Assembly (NCBI GenBank): GCA_937859855.1
Contig: CALMAR010000349.1
Coordinates: forward strand, 1-12,227
Length of the DNA stretch: 12,227 bases
Direction: 5' to 3'
Source of the DNA: an uncultured Kineosporia sp.
Lineage (GTDB): Bacteria; Actinomycetota; Actinomycetes; Actinomycetales; Kineosporiaceae
A program made the translations under genes and the position numbers. Position 1 is the stretch's first letter. Each line of letters opens with the position of its first letter. The notes beneath the pieces were generated by a model. It saw nothing but the letters and a program-made list of their open reading frames with translations, had not been told where the DNA came from and did not search any database. Below, piece after piece: positions 1 through 6,445 of the stretch.

Positions 1-143
1 CCGGCAGGCAGTGCCACGGACTGGTCCGTGATGCCGGCCGGGCGGGCGTCCAGGGCGAGCACCAGGTGCTCGGCCGTCCTCCGGAGCGGGACCACCCGAT
101 CGATCTCCACCACGATCTCCTCGATTTCGGACCAGCCCGTCAC
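1..143 (-). CDS. Partial unrecognised protein, N-terminal 47 residues
   Basis: An open frame enters from the left edge. Only its N-terminus is visible, beginning VTGWSEIEEIVVEIDRVV and continuing to DQSVALPA at the edge. Third codon positions are almost all G or C, as in the neighbouring genes, which supports coding. GTG at 143 is the first usual start after an upstream in-frame stop that lies inside the 29-codon gene. No good Shine-Dalgarno sequence precedes it. It follows the small peptide gene by 25 nt, so co-transcription and perhaps coupled translation are likely. The visible part is soluble and amphipathic, with an acidic start and an Arg-rich patch (PLRRTAEH). I do not recognise the family and infer no function. 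Confidence 0.6.
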   Translation of the reverse strand, partial: MTGWSEIEEIVVEIDRVVPLRRTAEHLVLALDARPAGITDQSVALPA

Positions 144-168
144 GGGCCGGTGTTCAGCGGTGGATCGA

Positions 169-258
169 TCACCACTTGATGCCGGCGCCTCCGACCGCAG
201 CGACGGCGATCAGGCCGCCGAAGGTGATCGTGGCCCGGACGTAGAGGTTCTTCAGCAT
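169..258 (-). CDS. Small hydrophobic 29-residue peptide
   Basis: This short gene runs from ATG 258 to TGA 169. It starts MLKNLYVRAT, continues with a Gly/Ala-rich hydrophobic stretch (ITFGGLIAVAAVGGAGI, about residues 11-27) and ends KW. The layout, a basic N-terminus followed by one possible membrane-spanning helix, suggests a single-pass inner-membrane peptide. Coding support comes from a good ribosome binding site (AGGGAG at 264-269, five bases before ATG) and from G or C at nearly every third position (27 of 29 sense codons). It lies 25 nt before the next gene on the same strand. I know no family for it. It could instead be a leader peptide controlling the downstream gene, which the foldable leader just upstream would fit. 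Confidence 0.6.
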   Translation of the reverse strand: MLKNLYVRATITFGGLIAVAAVGGAGIKW

Positions 259-295
259 CTGAACTCCCTGTGCTCCTGCAGGAGGCCAGTCCTCC
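259..295 (-). promoter_or_regulatory. Leader with mutually exclusive hairpins before the small peptide gene
   Basis: Read on the minus strand, GGAGG (295-291), loop ACTGG and CCTCC (285-281) form one hairpin. The palindrome CTCCTGCAGGAG (284-273) overlaps it. Its CTCCTG half could instead pair with CAGGGAG (270-264), which contains the ribosome binding site. The two folds compete for the same CCTCC, so one exposes and the other hides the start signal. The complementarity is seen directly; a switching role is inferred. Confidence 0.35.
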
Positions 296-429
296 GCATC
301 ACCAGAGTGCAGGGCAACGATCCTTGGCACCAGAGAGTCAACGATTGTTCACCCAGAGCGACCATCTCTGCCGGCGAACACGCAGAGAGCTGCCGGCTCC
401 GGCCTCAGCAGCTCCGTTGACGACGATCA

Positions 430-456
430 GTCACCACGGCGCTCCCGCCGCGTGAC
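430..456 (-). terminator. Hairpin after the ABC ATPase gene
   Basis: GTCAC (430-434) pairs with GTGAC (452-456), and CGGCG (437-441) with CGCCG (446-450), around a CTCC loop with a small internal bulge. It lies about 35 nt beyond the TAG stop of the ATPase gene. There is no T-run on either side, which is common for terminators in high-GC actinobacteria. It probably ends the aminotransferase-ATPase transcript before the small peptide gene. Confidence 0.45.
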
Positions 457-491
457 CAACCGACCCGGGGCAGGACGCGGACGGGACTGCG

Positions 492-1679
492 CTATCGGGA
501 CAGGACGCGCACGGCGTCCGGGGTGCACACGCACTGCACCTTCTGTCCCTCGATGAACCCGGACGAGCGTGGCCCGCCGTGGTTGGCCAGCTCGACCACC
601 AGCGGCACCTCGGCCGGTTCACCCACCGACAGCTGCGGCCGCAGGCCGACCCGCACGTGCGTGATCGCGCCCAGGTACACGACGTCCCGGACGACGCCGG
701 GCAGCACGTTGCAGCCGCGCGGCGCCGGTTCGCCGTCCACCAGCAGGGACACCCGCTCGGGCCGGAGCATCACCGCGGCACTGCCGGGACCGGGAGCCTC
801 GAACGAGGGGTCCAGCGCGGCGTCCACGGTGGTGCCGAGCACGGAGCAGGTGGCCACCGAGGAGGTCGCCGAGAGCACCTCGGCGTCGAAGATGTTGGCA
901 TTGCCCAGGAATCCGGCCACGTACCGGGTGGCGGGCGCGGAGTAGACCTGCTCCGGGGTGTCGACCTGCTCGATCCGGCCGTCGGCGAGGACGGCGATCC
1001 GGTCGCTCATCGTCAGCGCCTCCTCCTGGTCGTGGGTCACGTAGACGAACGTGATGCCCACCTCCCGCTGCAGGGAGCGCAGTTCCAGCTGGAGCTGCTT
1101 GCGCAGCTGCGCGTCCAGGGCACCGAGCGGCTCGTCCAGCAGCAGCACCCGGGGGTTCAGCACCAGTGCCCGGGCCAGCGCCACCCGCTGCTGCTGGCCG
1201 CCGGACAGCTGGCCCGGGCGGCGCTTCGCGAAACCGGCCATCCGGGTCAGTTCCAGGGCCCTGCCGACCCGCTCGTCGGTCTCCTGCCGCCCGGCCTTCT
1301 GGTAGCGCAGGCCGAAGGCGACGTTCTCCCGGACGTTCAGGTGCGGGAACAGCGCGTAGTTCTGGAAGACGGTGTTGACCGGACGCGCGTTCGGCGCGTC
1401 CTGGGCGACGTCCCGCCCGTCCAGCAGGATCTGACCGGCGTCCGGCCGCTCGAACCCGGCGATCATCCGCAGCGTGGTGGTCTTGCCGCAGCCGGAGGCG
1501 CCGAGCAGGGAGAAGAACTCGCCGGCGGCGATGTCCAGGTCGATGCCCTGCACGGCCGGGACCCCGTCGAACGCCTTGGTCAGCTTCGAGATCCGGATCG
1601 CCCCGCCGCCGGAGGCGGAGCCCGGCGTCGTACCCACCGCCAGCTGGAGCCGGTCGCCCCGCCTGACCTCGGCGCTCAT
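492..1679 (-). CDS. potA: Polyamine-type ABC transporter ATPase (PotA family)
   Basis: This is the cytoplasmic ATP-hydrolysing subunit of an importer for polyamines or related cationic amines; it would pair with the two permeases encoded at 4561-6352. Its 395 residues show all ABC motifs in order: Walker A GASGCGKTT (60-68), Q-loop glutamine 106 in VFQNYALFPH, signature LSGGQ (158-162), Walker B VLLLDE (178-183) and switch histidine 216 in THD. Residues from about 285 to 390 form the TOBE-like C-terminal domain typical of PotA/UgpC-type ATPases. Sequence similarity begins near residue 27, so the first 26 residues are a non-conserved extension. ATG 1679 is the last of seven iterated RTGA start/stop overlaps leading out of the aminotransferase gene. 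No separate ribosome binding site is visible, so expression probably depends on translational coupling. The substrate is inferred from family and context. Confidence 0.93.
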   Translation of the reverse strand: MSAEVRRGDRLQLAVGTTPGSASGGGAIRISKLTKAFDGVPAVQGIDLDIAAGEFFSLLGASGCGKTTTLRMIAGFERPDAGQILLDGRDVAQDAPNARPVNTVFQNYALFPHLNVRENVAFGLRYQKAGRQETDERVGRALELTRMAGFAKRRPGQLSGGQQQRVALARALVLNPRVLLLDEPLGALDAQLRKQLQLELRSLQREVGITFVYVTHDQEEALTMSDRIAVLADGRIEQVDTPEQVYSAPATRYVAGFLGNANIFDAEVLSATSSVATCSVLGTTVDAALDPSFEAPGPGSAAVMLRPERVSLLVDGEPAPRGCNVLPGVVRDVVYLGAITHVRVGLRPQLSVGEPAEVPLVVELANHGGPRSSGFIEGQKVQCVCTPDAVRVLSR

Positions 1680-1751
1680 CGGGCGCTCATCGGGCGCTCA
1701 CAGGACGGCGCTCATCGGGCGCTCACAGGACGGCGCTCACAGAACGCTCAT
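1671..1751 (-). repeat. Seven tandem RTGAGCGYY repeats at a gene junction
   Basis: On the minus strand the 9-mer RTGAGCGYY starts at 1751, 1740, 1726, 1715, 1701, 1690 and 1679. The steps are 11, 14, 11, 14, 11 and 11 nt. The 14-nt steps carry an extra GTCCT-type insert, giving two near-identical 25-nt units (1740-1716 and 1715-1691) that differ only in the first base (G or A). The last copy is the start of the ABC ATPase gene and the first overlaps the stop of the aminotransferase gene. The pattern fits tandem duplication or slippage of the ATPase start region. Confidence 0.92.
1676..1751 (-). other. Chain of six overlapping mini-ORFs (translational relay candidate)
   Basis: Every repeat copy opens a frame of four or five codons that ends on the next copy: 1751-1737 (MSVL), 1740-1723 (MSAVL), 1726-1712 (MSAR), 1715-1698 (MSAVL), 1701-1687 (MSAR) and 1690-1676 (MSAR). 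Each TGA overlaps the next ATG or GTG as RTGA. The aminotransferase TGA (1750-1748) overlaps the first ATG, and the last TGA overlaps the ATPase ATG. All seven junctions keep a 4-base overlap, and each step shifts frame. A ribosome ending the aminotransferase would have to terminate and restart seven times to reach the ATPase frame by this path. No Shine-Dalgarno sequence lies within the repeat. The peptides themselves are unlikely to matter. The overlaps are seen directly; the relay function is inferred. Confidence 0.6.
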
Positions 1752-3139
1752 GCGGCGATCTCGCCCGCGGCGACCTCGGCGGCGAGCCGGTCGAAGTTGG
1801 CCGCGAGCCGGTCCACGTCCGCCTCCTCGTGCTGTACCGACAGCAACCACTGCTCGACCTTTCCCCAGGGTGGCAGGAACACCCCGCCGTTGTGCTGGAC
1901 CAGCCAGTGCGCGTGCCCGAGCCGGGCGTCGACCTGCAGGAAGTGACGGTATTCGCGGACCGGCTCGGCACGGAAGGAGATGCACCCCTTCGCGCCGACG
2001 CCGACCACCCGCCAGGGGTGGCCGTACCGCTCGACCGTCGCCTCCAGGGCGGTCCGCAGCCGGTCCGCCAGGGCGTCCAGCCGGGCGTACCCGGCGTCCG
2101 TCAGCACCTCGGACAGCGTGGCCCGGGCGGCGGCCATCGCCAGCGGGTTGCCGTTGAAGGTGCCGACCTGCTCGTACCTGCCGTCGGCTATCGCCGCCAT
2201 CACGGTGCGCGTGCCGCCGATCGCGGCGGTCGAGATGCCGCCGCCCATCGCCTTGGCCAGGCAGACCAGGTCCGGCACCACCCCGTACCGGGCGGTGGCG
2301 CCGCCCGGCCCGGTGGTGAAGCCGGTCTTCACCTCGTCGAAGGTGAGCAGCGCGCCGTGCGCGTGCAGCAGCTCGCGCAGGCCGGCCAGGTAACCCGGGT
2401 CCGGCGGGATGATGCCGGCGTTCATCATCACCGGTTCCAGGATCATCCCGGCGACCCGCCCCCGGTGCTGCGCGAGCGCCCGCTGCACGGCGTCCAGATC
2501 GTTGAACGGCACGATCACCACGAGGTCGCGGATCGCCGCCGGGATGCCGCCGTTGCCCGGCACGCCGGTGGGGCGCTCGCGCGGGCCGATCTCCTCCGCC
2601 TCGGGCAGCACCGAGACCTGCACCGAGTCGTGGTGGCCGTGGTAGCAGCCCTCGACCTTGAGGATCAGGTCCCGCCCGGTCACGGCCCGCATCAGGTGCA
2701 CGGCGTCCATCGTCGCCTCGGTCCCGGAGTTGGCGAACCGCCAGAGCGGCAACCCGTAGCGGCGGCCCAGTTCGCGGGCCACCCAGATCGCGTCCTCTGA
2801 CGGCTGGGCGAAGTGGGTGCCGAGCCGGACCCGCCGGGACACCGCCTCGACGATCGCGGGGTGCGCGTGGCCGGCGATCGAGGCGCCGTAGCCGCCGTGC
2901 ATGTCGACGTACTCGGTGCCGTCCACGTCGTACACCTTCGAGCCAGCGCCGTGACTCATCCAGACCGCCTGTGGCAGGGCTATCTGCCAGTTGGACGTCG
3001 CGCCGCCGGCGAGCACGGACTCCGCCTCACGGATCAGCTCGGCGCTGCGAGGCTGCCGGGCCATGAAGGCGGCCTCCTCCCGCGCCACCAGGTCGTCGAG
3101 GAGCCTGTCCCGAGGGATTGCTGACATCGTGGAAACCAC
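1748..3139 (-). CDS. Class III PLP aminotransferase, glutamate-1-semialdehyde aminomutase-like
   Basis: This is a fold-type I, pyridoxal-phosphate enzyme of the class III aminotransferase family, closest in pattern to glutamate-1-semialdehyde 2,1-aminomutase. Visible marks are NSGTEA (137-142), the following GRDLILKVEGCYHGHHD stretch (155-171), DEV (268-270) for cofactor contact, and LAKAMGGG (294-301) with the likely Schiff-base lysine K296. At 463 residues it is about family length. The chosen start is GTG 3139, seven bases after GGAGG (3147-3151); ATG 3127, four codons later, is the alternative. The open frame continues upstream without a better signal. Linked to an amine importer rather than haem genes, it more likely removes an amino group from an imported amine or its product than makes 5-aminolevulinate. 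Its stop overlaps the first unit of the mini-ORF chain leading to the ATPase gene. Confidence 0.9.
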   Translation of the reverse strand: MVSTMSAIPRDRLLDDLVAREEAAFMARQPRSAELIREAESVLAGGATSNWQIALPQAVWMSHGAGSKVYDVDGTEYVDMHGGYGASIAGHAHPAIVEAVSRRVRLGTHFAQPSEDAIWVARELGRRYGLPLWRFANSGTEATMDAVHLMRAVTGRDLILKVEGCYHGHHDSVQVSVLPEAEEIGPRERPTGVPGNGGIPAAIRDLVVIVPFNDLDAVQRALAQHRGRVAGMILEPVMMNAGIIPPDPGYLAGLRELLHAHGALLTFDEVKTGFTTGPGGATARYGVVPDLVCLAKAMGGGISTAAIGGTRTVMAAIADGRYEQVGTFNGNPLAMAAARATLSEVLTDAGYARLDALADRLRTALEATVERYGHPWRVVGVGAKGCISFRAEPVREYRHFLQVDARLGHAHWLVQHNGGVFLPPWGKVEQWLLSVQHEEADVDRLAANFDRLAAEVAAGEIAA

Positions 3140-3146
3140 GCCGAAA

Positions 3147-3171
3147 CCTCCGTGCCGCAGCGATAATCGTA
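3147..3171 (-). promoter_or_regulatory. Ribosome binding site and possible -10 box of the aminotransferase gene
   Basis: GGAGG at 3151-3147, seven bases before GTG 3139, decides the start. TACGAT at 3171-3166 fits the actinobacterial TAnnnT -10 pattern and would give a short leader. No convincing -35 box is seen; its expected place abuts the inverted repeat at 3192-3219. On the plus strand GATAAT (3162-3167) is a comparable -10 candidate for the lipoprotein gene, also without a good -35. The promoter part is weak; the ribosome binding site is solid. Confidence 0.4.
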
Positions 3172-3191
3172 CCGAAATCGTGGCTGGAGAA

Positions 3192-3219
3192 TGCATTGAC
3201 TGAGCATTCAGTCTATGCA
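3192..3219. promoter_or_regulatory. 28-bp inverted repeat, likely operator in the divergent promoter region
   Basis: TGCATTGACTGA (3192-3203), four spacer bases GCAT, then TCAGTCTATGCA (3208-3219) form 12-bp arms with one mismatch (position 6). It stands in the 153-nt gap between the two divergent operons, about 50 bp from the aminotransferase start and 73 bp from the lipoprotein start. The core TTGACTGA...TCAGTC resembles sites bound by TetR-family dimers such as BetI-type regulators. A repressor here could control import and catabolic genes on both strands. The symmetry is seen; the regulator is inferred, and no regulator gene lies in the window. The rest of the gap holds GC-rich palindromes (GGCCTCGCGGCC at 3251-3262, GGGCCGGCCC at 3266-3275). 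Confidence 0.65.
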
Positions 3220-3292
3220 ACAGTCTGGACGCTCGACAAGCGCCGATCCAGGCCTCGCGGCCTCCGGGCCGGCCCGACCACCCGGGAGTCGA

Positions 3293-4561
3293 ATGTCGGT
3301 CCACAGGCGGCGACCCATTCCCCGCGGGCCGAGTCGCCGGTCCCTTCTGCAGGTCTCCGCCCTGATCGCGGCCGGGGTGCCGGTCTCGGCTGCGCTGGCC
3401 GCCTGCACCCGGCAGCCGACGTCCTCACCCAGCGCGGTGAAGAACCTGTCCGCGGCCTCGCCGCAGAACCCGGTGACCTGGCCGATCAACCCCGCCAACG
3501 CGCCGATCGCGGACAACCTGACCCCGGAGCGCGACGCCACCCTGCGGCTGTACAACTACGCCGACTACATCGACCCGGCGGCGATCAAGTCGTTCGAGAA
3601 GAAGTACGCCAAGTACAACGTCAAGGTCCGGCTGTCCACCTTCAACGACAACGACGAGGCGCTGACCAAGGTCCGGCAGGGTTCCGTGCCCTTCGACATC
3701 TGGATCGGCGGCGGCTACGACTTCACCTCCAGGCTGGTCGCCGGCCAGCTGATCCGGCCGCTCAACCACACCTACATCCCGAACATCGCGAACGTCTGGC
3801 CGACGTTCAGCAACCCCTGGTACGACCGGGGCTGGCGGTACACCGTGCCGTACACCGTGTACACCACGGGTATCGGCTGGCGGCACGACCAGGTGAAGAC
3901 CGACATCGCCGGCCTGCCGAACCCCTACGACGCGCTCTGGGACCCGAAGTACCGCGGCCGGACGGCGGTCCTGGACGACTACCGGTCGACCATCGAGATG
4001 TGCCTGCTGCGCGCCGGCATCACCGACGTGAACACCGACAAGCCCGCCGACCTGGCGAAGGCGCAGCAGCAACTGCAGGCGCTGGCCAAGAGCGTCGCCC
4101 CGAAGGTGACGATCACGATGTACCAGGCGCTGCCGGCCGGCGACTTCGGCCAGTGCGCGATGTGGTCCGGGGACATCGTCAATGCCGTGTACTACCTGCC
4201 GAAAAAGACGCCGGCATCGGTGCTCGACTACTGGTACCCGGCCGACGGCAAGGGCATGATCGACAACGATCTGCTGGTGGTGCTCAAGGGCGGGCACAAC
4301 CCGGTGCTGTCCCATCTGTTCCTGAACCACATGCTCGACCTCAAGGTGGCGAAGGGAAACTTCGGCGCCACCGGCTACCAGCCGCCGCAGACCGCCCTGG
4401 ACATCGACAGCCTGGTCGAGGACGGCTACCTCCCGAAGAACCTGTCGGCGGCAGTGGTCAAGGAGCAGTACTTCACCGACGGCTACCCGGGGCTGGCGCT
4501 CAGCGTGGCCAACGACGCCGCCTGGCACAAGATCTGGCTGGCGTTCAAGGCCGGGAGCTGA
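3293..4561 (+). CDS. potD: Tat-exported lipoprotein, polyamine-binding (PotD/PotF family)
   Basis: This is the extracellular substrate-binding lipoprotein that delivers an amine to the permeases encoded just downstream. From ATG 3293 (422 residues) it has a twin-arginine signal (SRRSLL, 14-19), a hydrophobic core and a lipobox LAAC with C38 as the lipidated residue. So it folds in the cytoplasm, leaves by the Tat route and is anchored in the membrane. The mature part shows PotD-like blocks: LRLYNYADYIDPA (84-96), VPFDIWIGGGYDF (132-144) and YTVPYTVYTTGIGW (183-196). GGGAG (3284-3288) lies four bases before ATG. The frame stays open back to 3215, but that extension would place 26 residues before the Tat signal. 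The TGA overlaps the next ATG by one base. Cationic-amine binding is inferred from family; betaine-like ligands are possible. Confidence 0.93.
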   Translation: MSVHRRRPIPRGPSRRSLLQVSALIAAGVPVSAALAACTRQPTSSPSAVKNLSAASPQNPVTWPINPANAPIADNLTPERDATLRLYNYADYIDPAAIKSFEKKYAKYNVKVRLSTFNDNDEALTKVRQGSVPFDIWIGGGYDFTSRLVAGQLIRPLNHTYIPNIANVWPTFSNPWYDRGWRYTVPYTVYTTGIGWRHDQVKTDIAGLPNPYDALWDPKYRGRTAVLDDYRSTIEMCLLRAGITDVNTDKPADLAKAQQQLQALAKSVAPKVTITMYQALPAGDFGQCAMWSGDIVNAVYYLPKKTPASVLDYWYPADGKGMIDNDLLVVLKGGHNPVLSHLFLNHMLDLKVAKGNFGATGYQPPQTALDIDSLVEDGYLPKNLSAAVVKEQYFTDGYPGLALSVANDAAWHKIWLAFKAGS

Positions 4562-5472
4562 TGCTCCGCCCGGCGCCGCGCGCGCGTCGTGCGGGCGCCG
4601 GCGTCTGGCGGCTGTTCGCACTGCCCGGGCTCGCCTGGCTGGCACTGTTCTTCATCGCCCCGATGTACATCGTGCTGGCCATCACGTTCGGCCAGGTGGA
4701 CCCGATCTTCCGCACCGCGGTGCCCGTGTTCAACCCGCTGGACTGGGACTTCAGCCAGTTCACCGCCGTGCTCGGGCAGACCCTGGGGCGGCACGCGGTG
4801 TTCGGCCCGGCGCTGCTGCGCACCGTGGTCTTCGTCCTGCTGTCCAGCCTGGGCTGCCTGCTGATCGCATTCCCGGTGGCGTACTACGTGTCCCGGCTGG
4901 CCGGGCGCCGGCGCGGGCCGCTGCTGGCCCTGCTGATCGCGCCGTTCTGGATCAGCTACATGATGCGCATGCTGGCCTGGGTCAACCTGCTCGCGGACGA
5001 CGGGCTGGTGAACCGGGTGCTCAGCCTGGACGGGCACCTCGGTCTGCACCCGAACTGGCTGAACGGCAACGGCCTGGTCGTCGTCCTCGGTCTGGTCTAC
5101 GGGTACGTGCCGTACATGATCCTGCCGCTGTACGCCGGCCTCGACCGGCTGCCGCAGTCGGTGCTGGAGGCCGCCCGGGATCTCGGCGCCGACCGCGGCT
5201 CGGCGTTCTGGCGGGTCACCCTGCCGATGTGCCGCCCGACGATCGTGGCCGGTGTGCTGCTCACCTGCCTGCCGATGCTCGGTGACTACTACACCAACGA
5301 CCTGCTGTCCGCCTCGCCCCGCACGTCGATGGTCGGCAACCTGATCAACGACACCGTGCTGATCCCGGGTCAGACCGGCGCTGCCGGAGCCTATGTGCTG
5401 CTGGTGCTCGTGATCTCCCTGCTGCCGATGCTCTTCTACGTGCGCAGCGTCTCCGCCGAGGTCCGCTCGTGA
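4561..5472 (+). CDS. potB: ABC transporter permease 1 (PotB type)
   Basis: This is an inner-membrane permease, half of the channel through which the importer moves its amine. The 303-residue protein has about six membrane segments (near 18-42, 84-109, 120-143, 170-192, 226-248 and 276-295). The cytoplasmic EAA loop that docks on the ATPase is LEAARDLGADRG...LP (202-222), with its conserved Gly at 209. It begins at ATG 4561 on the last base of the lipoprotein stop (TGATG), with GGGAG a few bases upstream, so translation is coupled. Its TGA (5470-5472) overlaps a GTG that opens a short frame leading into the second permease. As in other polyamine systems the ATPase partner is encoded elsewhere in the locus, here on the opposite strand. 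Confidence 0.93.
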   Translation: MLRPAPRARRAGAGVWRLFALPGLAWLALFFIAPMYIVLAITFGQVDPIFRTAVPVFNPLDWDFSQFTAVLGQTLGRHAVFGPALLRTVVFVLLSSLGCLLIAFPVAYYVSRLAGRRRGPLLALLIAPFWISYMMRMLAWVNLLADDGLVNRVLSLDGHLGLHPNWLNGNGLVVVLGLVYGYVPYMILPLYAGLDRLPQSVLEAARDLGADRGSAFWRVTLPMCRPTIVAGVLLTCLPMLGDYYTNDLLSASPRTSMVGNLINDTVLIPGQTGAAGAYVLLVLVISLLPMLFYVRSVSAEVRS

Positions 5473-5483
5473 CGGCGTCGTGA
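5469..5483 (+). other. Mini-ORF bridging the two permease genes
   Basis: GTG 5469 overlaps the first permease stop as GTGA. It reads four codons (MTAS) and stops at TGA 5481-5483, which overlaps the GTG start of the second permease (5480), again as GTGA. The step is 11 nt, the same as in the mini-ORF chain at 1676-1751. It may hand terminating ribosomes on to the second permease; a chance product of short spacing is the alternative. Confidence 0.4.
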
Positions 5484-6352
5484 GGAGCTGGTGGTCCAAC
5501 CCGTGGCGGAAGCCGCGGGTCCTGGCCGCGATCACCCTCGGCTACCTGGCCTGGTCCCTGCTGCCGGTGCTGATCGCCGTCCTGTTCTCGTTCAACGCCG
5601 GGCGTTCCCGCACGGTCTGGCAGGGCTTCTCGATGCGCTGGTACACCGGCGACGCGACCCGGTCGGTCTGGCACGACGCCTCGCTGCACGCCGCGCTGCT
5701 GCAGACGCTCAAGCTGGGTCTGATCACCACCCTGGTGACCGTGCCGCTGGGGGTGGCCTTCGCGATCGGGATGGACCGCTGGCGCGGCCCCCTGCCGCAG
5801 TCGGCGAACGTGGTCATGCTGTTGTCCTTCGTGATCCCGGAGACGCTGCTGGCGGTGGCCCTGCTCTTCCTGGTCAGCACCATCGCGCTGCCGTTCGCGC
5901 TGGGCACGACGGCGCAGGTGGTGGGCCTGGTGACGTTCCAGATCTCCTACCCGGCGGTGATCGTGCGGGCCCGGCTGGCCACGATCGGGCGGCAGTACGA
6001 GGAGGCGGCCCGCGATCTGGGCGCCACCGCCCTGGGGGCGCTGCGCCGGGTGCTCCTGCCGATGCTGGCACCCGCCGTCCTGGCCAGCACCGTGCTGGTG
6101 TTCGCCGACGTGATCGACGACTTCGTGATCGTCCGGTACCTGTCCGGCGACGCCTCGACCGAGCCGGTGTCGGTGAAGATCTACAACTCGGCCCGGGCGG
6201 CGCCGACGCCGGCGCTGAACGCGATGGCGTCTCTGCTGCTGCTCGCCGCACTGCTGGCGGTGCTGCTCGGTTTCGCCGTGTACCGGCGGCTGACCCGCGG
6301 CGACGACACCCAGGCCGACCGCAGCATCGGCGCCTTCGCCGGCGAGCTCTGA
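5480..6352 (+). CDS. potC: ABC transporter permease 2 (PotC type)
   Basis: This is the second inner-membrane permease, which should pair with the first to form the transport channel. At 290 residues it has about six hydrophobic segments (near 13-38, 72-97, 108-132, 140-163, 197-216 and 247-267). The EAA loop YEEAARDLGATALG...LLP (173-194) contacts the ATPase. The GTG start at 5480 is the only usual start near the expected N-terminus, and the protein opens MRSWWSNPWRKPRVLA, a basic segment before the first helix. There is no strong separate ribosome binding site; the gene seems coupled to the first permease through the 11-nt mini-ORF. The gene ends 93 nt before the oxygenase gene, which has its own promoter. 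Confidence 0.92.
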   Translation: MRSWWSNPWRKPRVLAAITLGYLAWSLLPVLIAVLFSFNAGRSRTVWQGFSMRWYTGDATRSVWHDASLHAALLQTLKLGLITTLVTVPLGVAFAIGMDRWRGPLPQSANVVMLLSFVIPETLLAVALLFLVSTIALPFALGTTAQVVGLVTFQISYPAVIVRARLATIGRQYEEAARDLGATALGALRRVLLPMLAPAVLASTVLVFADVIDDFVIVRYLSGDASTEPVSVKIYNSARAAPTPALNAMASLLLLAALLAVLLGFAVYRRLTRGDDTQADRSIGAFAGEL

Positions 6353-6410
6353 CCTGCCCCACCCCGTCGACCGCGCTCTTGGGATGCTCGGATGCACGCG
6401 AGCCGGGGTC

Positions 6411-6439
6411 TGGACCGGCCCATCGTTCCCGCCTACCCT
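6411..6439 (+). promoter_or_regulatory. Promoter giving a leaderless oxygenase mRNA
   Basis: TGGACC (6411-6416) and TACCCT (6434-6439) are 17 bp apart and resemble -35 and -10 boxes. The last T of the -10 box is seven bases before ATG 6446, so transcription should begin at or next to the A of the start codon. No Shine-Dalgarno sequence precedes that ATG, which fits. The oxygenase and flavoenzyme genes may therefore be expressed apart from the transporter genes. Confidence 0.55.
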
Positions 6440-6445
6440 GACTGT

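Noticed and set aside
1671..1751. Repeat array as a CRISPR or as iterons of a replication origin
   Set aside because: Units are 9 bp with 2-5 bp between them, there are no spacers or AT-rich region, and the phase with start and stop codons explains the array better.
579..1946. Long plus-strand open frame opposite the ABC ATPase and aminotransferase end
   Set aside because: It crosses two real genes and the repeat on the other strand and has no recognisable motif.
3196..3224. Promoter with -35 TTGACT inside the inverted repeat, reading toward the lipoprotein gene
   Set aside because: At 17 bp spacing the -10 would be AACAGT, which lacks the conserved TAnnnT bases; TTGACT is better explained as part of the palindrome.
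3215..3292. Upstream extension of the lipoprotein reading frame
   Set aside because: It begins inside the inverted repeat and would put 26 residues before a normal Tat signal; ATG 3293 has its own ribosome binding site.
3140..3304. Upstream extension of the aminotransferase reading frame
   Set aside because: It would run through the operator and the divergent gene start; GGAGG fixes the start at GTG 3139, and the extension has no family-like sequence.
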